A stretch of DNA of 18,061 bases from DATKDU01 sp035512595 (GTDB lineage Bacteria; Planctomycetota; Planctomycetia; Pirellulales; Pirellulaceae), in the NCBI GenBank assembly GCA_035512595.1, contig DATKDU010000263.1, positions 1 through 18,061 of the forward strand. The letters run 5' to 3'. The notes under the pieces are model-generated. The model was not told the origin of the DNA and did no database searches. It saw nothing but the letters and a program-made list of their open reading frames with translations. Made by a program: the position numbers and the translations under genes. Every line of letters starts with the position of its first letter. Position 1 is the first letter of the stretch. Shown piece by piece: positions 1-7,596 of the stretch.

Positions 1-1539
1 GGGCGTTTCCAGGAGCACGCGCACGCCGGGGGTCTGCTTCACGCCGGCGAACTTGTGGACCGAATTCAGCGGCGTCAGCTTTTGCCAGGCCGCTTCGTTC
101 TCGCTGGCGGGGGCCAGCCGCGTGATCGGATGCGGATCGCCAATCACCAGCGGCACCGGCCCGTCGCGATAGAAGCGGTCCACAAGCTCGGGGCTGAGCT
201 GCGACCCTTCGATCGGGTCCATGACGATCGGCAGCGCCGCTTCCAGCGGCGTGCCGCGGTAATGCCCCCAGCCGAAGCTCGCCTCACCGCCGATCATGAT
301 CAGCCCTTTCCCCTGAGCCACTTGCTCGGCCAGCAGCTTCAGGCTCTCCGGGGTCAAGAGGCCGGCATCGAGATCGCCGACGATGAAGGCGTCGTAGCGG
401 CCGGTGCGCAGGTCGTGCGTGATGTCCACCGCCATCCGCTGGTTGCGGCGGTCGATGATCCGGTCGTCGAGTTCGATGTCGGGCGAGGCATTGAGGCTCC
501 AGCGCAGGAACTTCTGCTCGGGCCGCTTCTCGCCGTCGAGATAGAGGACGCGCAGGCCCCCTTCGAGCACGGTCAGATACGCGCTCATCTGGTTGTTCTT
601 GGCCACCAGCTCGCCATCCTGCTGGGCGGCAATCAGGTGCAGGCGGTAGTTTCCCGGCTTTTGCGGCGTGTGCGTGAATTCGACCTCCACTTGCCGGCCG
701 TCCTCCTCGGCCCGCACCGTCTTCTTGCCGATCGTCTGCTTCTGCCCCTCTTCATCCTCCAGCACCAGTTCCAGCGGGATGTCGCGGTTGACGTAGCCGC
801 GGATGCGGAGGAGCCCCTTAACCGCCAGCTCGTTTTTCACGAAGACCGTGAACTGCTCGTCGAACCGCTCGACCGCCACGTCGCGGGCCTGGGCCGCATC
901 TGCCGCCGGGCCGAAAGGGACCGTATACAGTGCCGCCGCGAAATCGTCGCGCAGCTTGCGGACGGCCTCCACCGCCTCGACCTGCGGATCGAAGGCGTTT
1001 TGCGCCCCGTCGCTGAGGACGACGACTGCCGCCAGCCGCTTCCCCTGCTCCCCGCGGGCCGCTTCAAACAGGGGGGTCCCCAAATCGGTGAGCATTCCCT
1101 CGGGAGTCTCGGGGAGCGGGAATGCACCGCCGCGATGCTCGACCGGCTGCAGCCGCGAATCGAACGCATAGACCCTCAGCTCGTACTTGCCCGCGAGTGC
1201 AGCGAGCTGCGATTGCGACTTTTTGATGGCTGCTTCCATCGCCTGCCAGCGCGACTCCTCCCCTTTGCCGCTGGGGAGCTGCATCGAGCGGCTGACGTCA
1301 TAGAGCAGCAGGATCACGCTGGTCCGCGGAGCGCGGATCGTCGTGATCCACGTCGGCCGCAGCAGAGCCACGATCGCCAGCAGCACGACGAGGGCCCGCA
1401 GCGAAAGCAGCGACCAGCGCCGCAGCGGCGTCACGCGGCCGAAACCGGGACGCAGCAAGAGCAGCGCCACCAGGCCCGCGGCAATCAGTGCCACCGCCAG
1501 GTAACTTCCGAGAATCGGTTCTGCGCCGAATTCAGTCAT
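1..1539 (-). CDS. VWA-domain membrane protein with amidotransferase-like domain (3' end outside window)
   Basis: The frame opens at ATG 1539 and stays open for 513 codons to the window edge, so the C-terminus is missing. Two hydrophobic segments (about residues 7-32 and 45-64) are followed by a VWA domain with an intact metal-binding MIDAS motif: D81-V-S-R-S85, a TDLGTPLFEA segment carrying the Thr, and VVVLSDGAQNA carrying the later Asp. A region of extended beta-strand character follows. From about residue 325 comes a class-I glutamine-amidotransferase-like (GATase1-like) fold, with VLYLDGEKRPEQKFLRW and later GLIMIGGEASFGWG; I see no catalytic Cys nucleophile in the visible part. This arrangement is common in planctomycetes, where such proteins sit beside BatA/VWA proteins and are thought to be membrane-anchored with an exposed VWA domain. 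The function is unknown. The second VWA gene lies 170 bp upstream on the same strand, so the two are probably co-transcribed. A long plus-strand reading frame over the same region is a shadow. Confidence 0.88.
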   Translation of the reverse strand, partial: MTEFGAEPILGSYLAVALIAAGLVALLLLRPGFGRVTPLRRWSLLSLRALVVLLAIVALLRPTWITTIRAPRTSVILLLYDVSRSMQLPSGKGEESRWQAMEAAIKKSQSQLAALAGKYELRVYAFDSRLQPVEHRGGAFPLPETPEGMLTDLGTPLFEAARGEQGKRLAAVVVLSDGAQNAFDPQVEAVEAVRKLRDDFAAALYTVPFGPAADAAQARDVAVERFDEQFTVFVKNELAVKGLLRIRGYVNRDIPLELVLEDEEGQKQTIGKKTVRAEEDGRQVEVEFTHTPQKPGNYRLHLIAAQQDGELVAKNNQMSAYLTVLEGGLRVLYLDGEKRPEQKFLRWSLNASPDIELDDRIIDRRNQRMAVDITHDLRTGRYDAFIVGDLDAGLLTPESLKLLAEQVAQGKGLIMIGGEASFGWGHYRGTPLEAALPIVMDPIEGSQLSPELVDRFYRDGPVPLVIGDPHPITRLAPASENEAAWQKLTPLNSVHKFAGVKQTPGVRVLLETP

Positions 1540-1567
1540 AGTTGCCTGCGAGGGCCGTGAGTGTGCC

Positions 1568-1670
1568 GGGTATGCGGGTATGCGGGTATGCGGGTATGCG
1601 GGTGTGAGGGAAATGTGGGACATGGAAGCGCGATAATGTCTCGCACTTACACTCTCACACCCTCATACCC
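1568..1670. repeat. 8-bp tandem repeat followed by its own inverted copy
   Basis: Four perfect copies of GGGTATGC occupy 1568-1599. The last copy plus adjoining bases (1592-1608) is matched on the opposite strand by 1654-1670 at 16 of 17 positions, so the spacer between the two VWA genes can form a 17-bp hairpin with a 45-nt loop. There is no T-tract, so a Rho-independent terminator is not supported. It may be a degenerate mobile or REP-like repeat, or an mRNA-processing or stability element between two co-directional genes. Confidence 0.7.
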
Positions 1671-1709
1671 TCGCCCGCACACCTTCGCTCCATCCCTACT
1701 CACTCGACA

Positions 1710-4142
1710 CTAATCGTCCTTCCGATAAAACTTGTTGGCGAGCAAATGCTCCATTCCCAGCGTGAGCGCGAGCAACGTCACCAGCAGCGGATAAAACTCG
1801 CTGCCGATCCGATCGACGCCGACCGCCCGGTTGATCTCTTCCCGGCTGCGGGCGAATTGGAACCGGTCCTTGCCCAGCAGATCGTCGAGCTTCTCTCGCG
1901 GCAGTCGGGTCAAATCCCCGACATCGGGACCGAAGTTGACGGCAAAGCCGCGGACCAGCGGCCCGTCGCGCTGCCCGCGCAAGCGATAGGCCCCGGCATT
2001 GTCAGTAAACCGCACCGTCACCCGCTCGTCACGCGCCAGCACGTCCTGCGGTTCCTCCAGCGGCGAAAAAAGCTGATACCGCTCCGGGTCCTTGGCCGGA
2101 TCGTTGGCCAGCACGGCCGTATCCCCCGCCTGATAGTTCAGTCGCGTCTGCCCCGCGCCGACCAGATACAGCAGCATCTCGTTCCACAGCACGAAGCCCG
2201 GCCAGGCATCCTCGCCATACCACAGCTCGTTCCACGTCTTGCGCGAGCGGGGGCGGAGCGGGTCGGAAATCGGCGTCGTCATCACCAGGACGCGGCCGCG
2301 CCCCAGCCGATTCTCCACGAGTGCCGGCTTGTTGTTGCCGTAGGCGATGATCGTCCGCGTTCCTTCGCGCAACTCGTCCAGATTCCAGTGATAAAAGACC
2401 GGGTAGCGATCCCACGGCACGTTCGCCTCGATCGAGCGGAATTCGGCCAGCAGCGGATGGTCGTACGAAGTGGGGGACAAGTACAAGTCGCCGGCGGAGC
2501 GCGTCTGTCGCGTGAGCTTGCCGCCGAGCACAACCTGGGCCGCTTCGTCCTGAAACGAGTTTGGCGGCTGGGCATTGAATCCCAAAGCAAGCGCCAGGCC
2601 GCCCCCTCCTTCCACGTACGCGGCCAGCTTGTCCCACGCTTCCGCCGGCAGCGGCTGTGGATCGAGCAAACAGACGGCCCGGTAGTCCTCCAGCGTCTTG
2701 TTGGCCAGTTCCGCTTGCGGGAGCACGTCGCACCGAAAGCGGGCCTTGGGATTGCTCGCCAGCGCCCGCACCTGATCGTCCGTTGGCACTCCCGCTGGAG
2801 CAAAGACGGCAATCGGCCAATCGGGCTGCACTTCTACCGCGAAATAGCGCACGTCATCGAGCGCCAAACCATCCTCCCCCAGCAGCCGCACGACTCCCTG
2901 GTGCGTCCCCAGCGGCAAACCGATTCCAGGAGTCAGGGCTCCGGAGTCAGGAGTCACCGGCTCCTGGCCCCTGTCTGCTGACTCCTGACCCCTGTCCCCC
3001 TGCCCCCTGACCCCTTCCACCTTCAGCGTCACGCGCTGCGAATCTCCGGCTCGCAGCGTGACTTCCTGAATGTCGCTGCGGAACGACTTGGGGAACACCG
3101 GCTTTCCGTCGCGAATGATCGGCAGCGTCGGATCGGGTTCTTCCAGTCTCAGTTCGACTTGTCGTGTGCCGCCCAGGCCAATCGCTTTGATTTCGACTTC
3201 GATCGTGGGCTTCGCGCCCGGGGGAAGAATCTGGCTGGATAACTCCAGCGCCCCAAGGGCATAATTCCTCGGTTGCTCGACTCCGACGTCGATGACGTAA
3301 AGCTGCACGTCCGCGTTGTCGCCCAGCGCTTTGGCGAGATCTTGCGGCCGGTCGGCCTTCCACGCCGCGGCAGTGAGGTCGGTGAGGACGTAGACCTCCT
3401 TTCGTGGTCGCGTGTTTTGCCGCGCCAGGCCCACTGCCGAAAAGATGACTTCAGTCAGCGGCCGCGGGGTTCCCGTGGGCCGCAAGCGCTCGATGGCTTT
3501 CTCCGCGGCTGTGCGATCGATGGCGAAGTTCGCCCCGCCGGGACGCGAATCGACGACCGCCACTTCGCTATCGGCCGGCAATTGCTTGACGAGCCAGGCC
3601 GCCGTCTCCCGCGCCGTTTCCAGCCGCGTCCGGTTCTCGTGCCGATATTCCATGCGCGGCGACGTATCGACCACCATCACGGCCGCCACCGGCAGCTCCT
3701 GGCTTCCCAGCACCGGCCGGCCGCTGAAGAAGGCCCGGTAGGCAAACACCAGCCAAACAACCCCCAACGCCACCGCGGTCAGGCCGATTGCCGCGATCAG
3801 GGGTGCAGCCAGCTTGCGCGCCACCGCCACCCCCGTCAGCAAGAGTGCCGCCAGCAAGGCGAGCCCGACCAGCCCCAGTGCTACGTAATTTCCCAGCAGT
3901 GCGGAGGCGACGCTGGGCCGGGCCAGCGCCAAGGCCACCAGCCCGACCGCCGCACAGCGCAGGGCCAACAGCAGCCAATGCCGCAGCCGCAGCCGCCGGG
4001 TGTTGGACTCGCGGCGTTCCTTTACGAACCGCAGGGCGGGAAAGACCAATTGCCTCGGCTTCTGCCGCATCAACAGATGCAGAATCACCGGGATGGCCAT
4101 CAAGGCGCCGCCGGCCAGTAGCGAGGCATTTAGAAAGGCCAT
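1710..4142 (-). CDS. BatA/VWA-domain membrane protein
   Basis: This 810-residue protein starts MAFLNASLLAGGALMAIPVI, the usual N-terminus of the BatA family (aerotolerance regulator N-terminal domain): a first membrane helix, the LLMRQKPRQLVFPALRFV motif, then a helix at about 55-75 ending in ALARP. Two further hydrophobic stretches (about 85-110 and 113-137) precede a VWA-like domain (about 150-270). The MIDAS position reads D159-T-S-P-R, so the second Ser of DxSxS is replaced. Later regions resemble a beta-sandwich and a GATase1-like fold (AVCLLDPQPLPAEAWDKL; GGGLALALGF). A C-terminal membrane helix (about 780-800) ends in a short basic/acidic tail. Residues about 374-407 are low-complexity (GQGDRGQES, DRGQEP) and are encoded by a dispersed repeat. 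Related clusters in other bacteria include a MoxR ATPase and a DUF58 protein, neither of which is present here. The molecular function is unknown. I see no clear ribosome-binding site (RBS). Confidence 0.9.
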   Translation of the reverse strand: MAFLNASLLAGGALMAIPVILHLLMRQKPRQLVFPALRFVKERRESNTRRLRLRHWLLLALRCAAVGLVALALARPSVASALLGNYVALGLVGLALLAALLLTGVAVARKLAAPLIAAIGLTAVALGVVWLVFAYRAFFSGRPVLGSQELPVAAVMVVDTSPRMEYRHENRTRLETARETAAWLVKQLPADSEVAVVDSRPGGANFAIDRTAAEKAIERLRPTGTPRPLTEVIFSAVGLARQNTRPRKEVYVLTDLTAAAWKADRPQDLAKALGDNADVQLYVIDVGVEQPRNYALGALELSSQILPPGAKPTIEVEIKAIGLGGTRQVELRLEEPDPTLPIIRDGKPVFPKSFRSDIQEVTLRAGDSQRVTLKVEGVRGQGDRGQESADRGQEPVTPDSGALTPGIGLPLGTHQGVVRLLGEDGLALDDVRYFAVEVQPDWPIAVFAPAGVPTDDQVRALASNPKARFRCDVLPQAELANKTLEDYRAVCLLDPQPLPAEAWDKLAAYVEGGGGLALALGFNAQPPNSFQDEAAQVVLGGKLTRQTRSAGDLYLSPTSYDHPLLAEFRSIEANVPWDRYPVFYHWNLDELREGTRTIIAYGNNKPALVENRLGRGRVLVMTTPISDPLRPRSRKTWNELWYGEDAWPGFVLWNEMLLYLVGAGQTRLNYQAGDTAVLANDPAKDPERYQLFSPLEEPQDVLARDERVTVRFTDNAGAYRLRGQRDGPLVRGFAVNFGPDVGDLTRLPREKLDDLLGKDRFQFARSREEINRAVGVDRIGSEFYPLLVTLLALTLGMEHLLANKFYRKDD
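2927..3015. repeat. GGAGTCA-type repeat inside the VWA coding sequence
   Basis: A run of 7-nt units of the GGAGTCA type (2943-2956, with a related copy from 2927) is followed by inverted units of the TGACTCC type (2979-2990). TCAGGAGTCA at 2947-2956 pairs perfectly with 2979-2988 across a 22-nt loop. The same unit, with T/C variants, forms the spacer between the two NfeD genes (6731-6867). The element is read in frame as a Gly/Gln/Asp-rich linker in the host protein. Confidence 0.75.
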
Positions 4143-4335
4143 GCCGAGGGAATCGTTACGAGGAGGGAATCAATCGCAGCAGCCGGCGAAACTCACTCAA
4201 CCTCGGTAATCATACCGGCCAGGTACAGGCGCCAGGCCGCCAGAGGGGGAAAAGCGAGGCTGCCGCTGGTTTCCGCCGGCAAGCATCGACGCATCGTAGC
4301 GAAAAGACTGTGAATAGGGACCGGACGCGGGAACA

Positions 4336-4377
4336 GGGGGAGTGATTCTTTCTCCCCCTTGTCCCAGCGCCTATAAT
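4336..4377 (+). promoter_or_regulatory. Candidate promoter of the NfeD genes
   Basis: A perfect -10 hexamer TATAAT lies at 4372-4377, about 55 bp before the preferred start codon. The region where a -35 would be expected has only a poor match (TTTCTC at 4349-4354). A 7-bp inverted repeat GGGGGAG/CTCCCCC (4336-4342 and 4352-4358) overlaps the -35 region and could be an operator, or chance in GC-rich DNA. The rest of the 4143-4432 divergent spacer shows nothing else I can support; I found no convincing promoter for the minus-strand VWA gene. Confidence 0.5.
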
Positions 4378-4432
4378 TGGGGTTGTTCGCAACTCCAAAA
4401 CTACAATTTACTTGCGCGGGAGTGCCACTGCT

Positions 4433-6730
4433 GTGAAACGGCCAATGGAAGAGGTCCGTGGCGCACTGGAGCAACGGCCAAACTTTTTACTTTGCCGCGT
4501 GCCGCGACTGCGGTCGTGGCTGGCGGCCATCGCGATCACCGCTCTGGCCAGTCTGCTGGTCCCTGGCTTCTGGAATTCTTCCGGCGATGGCCAGCCGCAC
4601 TGGTTTTCACCGGGGGCGCATGCCCAGGAACAAGATGGGCCCGCCGCTGCGGAGGGCGCCGATCCGACGGCGGCCTATCTGGTGCAAGTGCCCCTGCCGA
4701 TCGAGGGGAACGTCGATGCGCAGGTGAAGGGCCGCGTGCAACTCGTGCTCAAGTCGCTTGAGAATGCCGCTCCGGCCCAGGACGCTTCCAAGCGCCCCGT
4801 GCTGATCCTGGAGTTCCGCAGCAGCAGCGGCAGCGCGGGGGAGACCAGCAGCTTCGGCCGTTCGCTCGAGTTGGCGCAGTTTTTGACCAGCGAAGAGCTG
4901 AACCGCGTGCGGACCGTGGCTTACCTGCCGCAGTCGGTCAAGGGGCACGCCGTGCTGCCGGTGCTGGCGTGCGAAGCGATCGTCATGGCCAAGGACGCGG
5001 AATTCGGCGAAGCAGGACACCTGGCCAATACGGTCACGGAAGCGGCGATCACCAACTATGTGGAGGTCGCCCGCCGGCGGCACACCATTCCCGATGCGAT
5101 CGCCCGCGGGCTGGTGGACAGCAAGACGGCGGTCTTTCAAATCACCACCCAAGAAGGGGTTCGCTACGAGACGGCGGCCGGACGCGACGCACTGCAAAAG
5201 GAAGGCAAGATCGTCCGCGAAACGACCGTGTTCGAGCCGGGGGAGCCGCACAAGCTGATCGGCGTGCAAATGCGGGATTTTGGCTTCGCCATTCATAAAG
5301 CCGAGAGTCGCCGCGAGCTGACGGCGGCCTTGGAACTGCCGGCCAACTCGCTGCGGGAGAACCTGGCCCCCGAGCAGGGGTGGAAGCCAATTCTCGTTTC
5401 GCTCGAAGGTCCGGTGACGCAGCGGTCGGTCACCTGGATCATCAAGAGCCTGGAAGGACACGTGCAGCGGGGCGACTTCAACCTGCTCGTGCTGTACGTC
5501 AACAGCACCGGCGGCGATCCCGAGCAGAGCTTGCGATTGGCCCGCAAGCTGGCCGAGTTGGACGACCGTTTTCACAGCGTGGCCGTCGTCGATCTGCGGG
5601 CGCTGGGGGATGCGGCACTCGTCGCCTGGGGGGCCAATGAGCTCTTGGTTGCTGAGCGGGCCGACCTGGGGGGCTCGGGAGCGACGGTCATCGACGACAA
5701 CATGCTGGCCACGATTCGCGAACCGCTCAAGGAACTGGCCCAGCGCCGCGACCGCGACTGGTCGCTGCCGCTGGCGCTGGTCGATCCGCACGTGGAAGTT
5801 TTTCCGTACGTTCGCGGCGACGGCGAGAAACGCTACCTGACGAGCGAAGAGGTGCAGGAATTCCGCGATCCGGCCCAGTGGCAGCGGGCGGGCGAACCGC
5901 TCCGCACCAGCCGCGGCATTGACGGCGAGACGGCGATCGCGCTGGGTTTCGCGCAGGGAACGATTCACAACCTGGAAGAATTGAAAAGCCGCTACGGCGT
6001 CTCGGAGCTGTCGCCGCTCCGCCCCAATTGGGCGCTGGAGTTCGTGGAATGGCTGGCCGACCCGCGGCTGGCGGCACTGCTCCTGTTCGTCGGCTGGTTT
6101 GCGCTGATGATCGAGCTCTCGTCTCCCGGTTTGGGCGTGCCGGGGTTCATTTCGGCGCTCTGCTTCATTCTCTATTTCTGGTCGCAGTTTTTGCACGGGA
6201 CGGCTGACTGGCTGGAGATCCTGTTGTTTCTGGCCGGGGCGCTGTTCGTCGCGGTTGAAATCTTCGTCCTGCCGGGGTTCGGCGTCTTTGGCATCGGCGG
6301 CGGGATCATGATCATCGTCTCGATCGTTCTGGCCAGCCAGACCTTCGTCATCCCCGAGAACGAGTACCAAATGCGGCAGTTCCCCGTGTCGCTGATGCTG
6401 GTGGCAGCGGGGGCGTCCGGGGCCGTGGCATCCATCTATGTGATTCGCCGCTTTTTGCCCCACACGCCCTACTTCAACCGGATGCTGCTGGCGCCGCCGG
6501 AAGGGGAAGAGCTCCAAGAGTTGAGCCGGCGAGAGTCGCTGGTGCTTTACGATCATTTGGCGGGGAAGTACGGTGTCGCCACCACGCCCCTCGTGCCGTC
6601 GGGCAAGGCGCGGTTTGGCGACGAACTGGTGGATGTCATCAGCGACGGCGAGCTGATTTCCAAAGGGACGCCTGTTTATGTCGCCGAGGTAATCGGCAAT
6701 CGGGTACTGGTCAAGGCCGTGGTGACGTGA
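4433..6730 (+). CDS. NfeD-family membrane protein with two ClpP-like domains
   Basis: Counted from GTG 4433 the protein has 765 residues. GTG 4433 was chosen because GGGAG lies 10 nt upstream; TTG 4412 and ATG 4445 are in-frame alternatives. A signal-anchor helix (about 28-48) precedes two tandem regions resembling the ClpP/crotonase-type serine protease of NfeD1b/YqeZ proteins (about 55-300 and 320-520). Each has the characteristic hydrophobic strand and a segment like AxIALAADxIxMA (VLPVLACEAIVMA and ALVAWGANELLVA). Where active relatives have the ASAG nucleophile motif, the two domains read KGHA (170-173) and LGDA (391-394), so the catalytic Ser seems absent in both. Four or five membrane helices (about 545-675) follow, then a C-terminal OB-fold NfeD domain (about 710-765, ending GTPVYVAEVIGNRVLVKAV). 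NfeD proteins are linked to membrane quality control and flotillin-containing membrane domains. The short NfeD gene downstream is probably in the same operon; no flotillin-like gene follows. Confidence 0.88.
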   Translation: MKRPMEEVRGALEQRPNFLLCRVPRLRSWLAAIAITALASLLVPGFWNSSGDGQPHWFSPGAHAQEQDGPAAAEGADPTAAYLVQVPLPIEGNVDAQVKGRVQLVLKSLENAAPAQDASKRPVLILEFRSSSGSAGETSSFGRSLELAQFLTSEELNRVRTVAYLPQSVKGHAVLPVLACEAIVMAKDAEFGEAGHLANTVTEAAITNYVEVARRRHTIPDAIARGLVDSKTAVFQITTQEGVRYETAAGRDALQKEGKIVRETTVFEPGEPHKLIGVQMRDFGFAIHKAESRRELTAALELPANSLRENLAPEQGWKPILVSLEGPVTQRSVTWIIKSLEGHVQRGDFNLLVLYVNSTGGDPEQSLRLARKLAELDDRFHSVAVVDLRALGDAALVAWGANELLVAERADLGGSGATVIDDNMLATIREPLKELAQRRDRDWSLPLALVDPHVEVFPYVRGDGEKRYLTSEEVQEFRDPAQWQRAGEPLRTSRGIDGETAIALGFAQGTIHNLEELKSRYGVSELSPLRPNWALEFVEWLADPRLAALLLFVGWFALMIELSSPGLGVPGFISALCFILYFWSQFLHGTADWLEILLFLAGALFVAVEIFVLPGFGVFGIGGGIMIIVSIVLASQTFVIPENEYQMRQFPVSLMLVAAGASGAVASIYVIRRFLPHTPYFNRMLLAPPEGEELQELSRRESLVLYDHLAGKYGVATTPLVPSGKARFGDELVDVISDGELISKGTPVYVAEVIGNRVLVKAVVT

Positions 6731-6867
6731 GGAGCCAGGAGCCAGGGATCAGGAGCCAGGGATCAGGAGCCAGGAGCCAGATGTTGTGCGTAAATGGTAC
6801 GATGCATACGTGAGGTGATTGAATCATCCTTCTCTGACCTCTGACTCCTGACTCCTGACTCCTGACC
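6731..6867. repeat. Dispersed GGAGYCA repeat array with inverted copy, between the nfeD genes
   Basis: Immediately after the stop codon of the long NfeD gene, 6731-6780 consists of 7-nt-type units (GGAGCCA, with GGATCA variants). After about 60 nt without repeats, 6842-6867 holds three exact TGACTCC units and a partial one in inverted orientation, ending at the base before ATG 6868. The two arms can form a long imperfect hairpin. It is the same family as the repeat inside the VWA gene at 2927-3015. It leaves no purine-rich RBS in front of the second NfeD gene. Confidence 0.8.
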
Positions 6868-7488
6868 ATGTCGTTCCTTGGCTGGGCACTGCTCCTCCTC
6901 CTGCTGGGATGCATCTTCCTGGTGCTGGAGTTTTTCATTCCCTCCAGCGGCACGCTGGGGGTGCTGGCCGGATTATCGCTGGTTGCGGCCATCGTGCTGG
7001 CGTTTTTGGAAGGGCCGGTGCAAGGAACGGGCATGGTGATCGCCGTATCGATCATTGTTCCCACCGCCTGCCTGGTGGCGGTGAAGTACTGGCCACATAC
7101 GCCGATTGGCCGGTTGATTCTGATCCAGCGGCCGGAGCGTCCGGAGGAAGTGCTGCCGGAAACGGAGGGGTATCGCGGCCTGGCGCACCTTGTCGGCCGC
7201 AAAGGGCAAGCCAAGAGCGTCATGCTCCCCGCCGGCGCGGTGCAGATCGACGGCCGGACCTACGACGCCGTGAGCGAAGGGATGGCCATCGATCCGGGAA
7301 CTGCCGTCGTCGTCGTCAGCGTATCGATGCAGCGGATCGTCGTACGGCCGGACGATTCCCCAGTCCCGGCGGAGCTGGTGCCCGACCTGGAGATTCCCTC
7401 GCTGGAATCATCCCCCGCCCCCGAGACGACCGCCGCCGCGGCACAGCCCGAGCCGCTGGCCAATCCGTTTGAAGACCCGCTCCCGTAG
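6868..7488 (+). CDS. Short NfeD-family membrane protein
   Basis: The 206-residue protein starts with MSFLGWALLLLLLGCIFLVL and has three closely spaced hydrophobic segments (about 3-22, 27-46, 52-75), including the LEFFIPSSGTLGVLAGLSLV pattern typical of NfeD. A C-terminal OB-fold-like NfeD domain (about 95-165) contains GLAHLVGRKGQAKSVMLPAG and VQIDGRTYDAVSEG. The last 40 residues are Pro/Ala/Glu-rich and end NPFEDPLP. The domain order (membrane helices then soluble OB fold, no protease domain) matches the short NfeD1a/YuaF-like form that works with a partner NfeD or flotillin. The start codon directly follows a repeat with no recognisable RBS, so translation may be leaderless-like or coupled. 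The 3' end overlaps a broken antisense toxin gene, and its stop codon lies within toxin-derived sequence. Confidence 0.88.
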   Translation: MSFLGWALLLLLLGCIFLVLEFFIPSSGTLGVLAGLSLVAAIVLAFLEGPVQGTGMVIAVSIIVPTACLVAVKYWPHTPIGRLILIQRPERPEEVLPETEGYRGLAHLVGRKGQAKSVMLPAGAVQIDGRTYDAVSEGMAIDPGTAVVVVSVSMQRIVVRPDDSPVPAELVPDLEIPSLESSPAPETTAAAAQPEPLANPFEDPLP

Positions 7489-7596
7489 TCCGTCCAACCA
7501 CGAGTCTGGATTGGCCGGGCCGTGCTGGGCGATGTATTGATAGATCCCACGAATATCGCCCGACGCGCGTGCGGAGACTTCAACGCCGTAGCTCAT
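7408..7596 (-). pseudogene. Truncated RelE/ParE-like toxin
   Basis: From ATG 7596 the frame encodes MSYGVEVSARASGDIRGIYQ and continues through YIAQHGP and SWLDGL. This is the N-terminal half of the RelE/ParE toxin fold (beta strand, then helices carrying the RAxxDIxxIYxYI pattern). After about residue 37 the frame runs antisense through the 3' end of the short NfeD gene, and the encoded Arg/Gly-rich sequence no longer resembles a toxin. Intact members have about 95-100 residues with the C-terminal strands that carry catalytic or target-binding residues; those are missing, so activity is unlikely. The start overlaps the antitoxin stop by 17 nt, as in intact type II toxin-antitoxin operons. The 62-codon extent is simply where the frame ends, not a claimed protein. 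Confidence 0.65.

Noticed and set aside
55..1560. 501-codon plus-strand reading frame opposite the first VWA gene
   Set aside because: It encodes an Arg/Gln/His-rich sequence with no domain, while the minus strand encodes a clear VWA protein; a GC-driven shadow.
1568..1599. CRISPR-like repeat
   Set aside because: 8-bp direct tandem units without spacers are a microsatellite, not a CRISPR array; no cas genes are present.
4336..4358. Intrinsic terminator for an upstream plus-strand gene
   Set aside because: The 7-bp stem lacks a T-tract and no plus-strand gene ends before it; more likely part of the promoter region.
4193..4474. 93-codon minus-strand frame in the divergent spacer
   Set aside because: It has no domain or RBS and overlaps the NfeD promoter and start region; probably chance.
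4607..6556. 649-codon minus-strand reading frame
   Set aside because: Antisense to the NfeD gene, with typical shadow composition (Arg, Gln, His, Asp).
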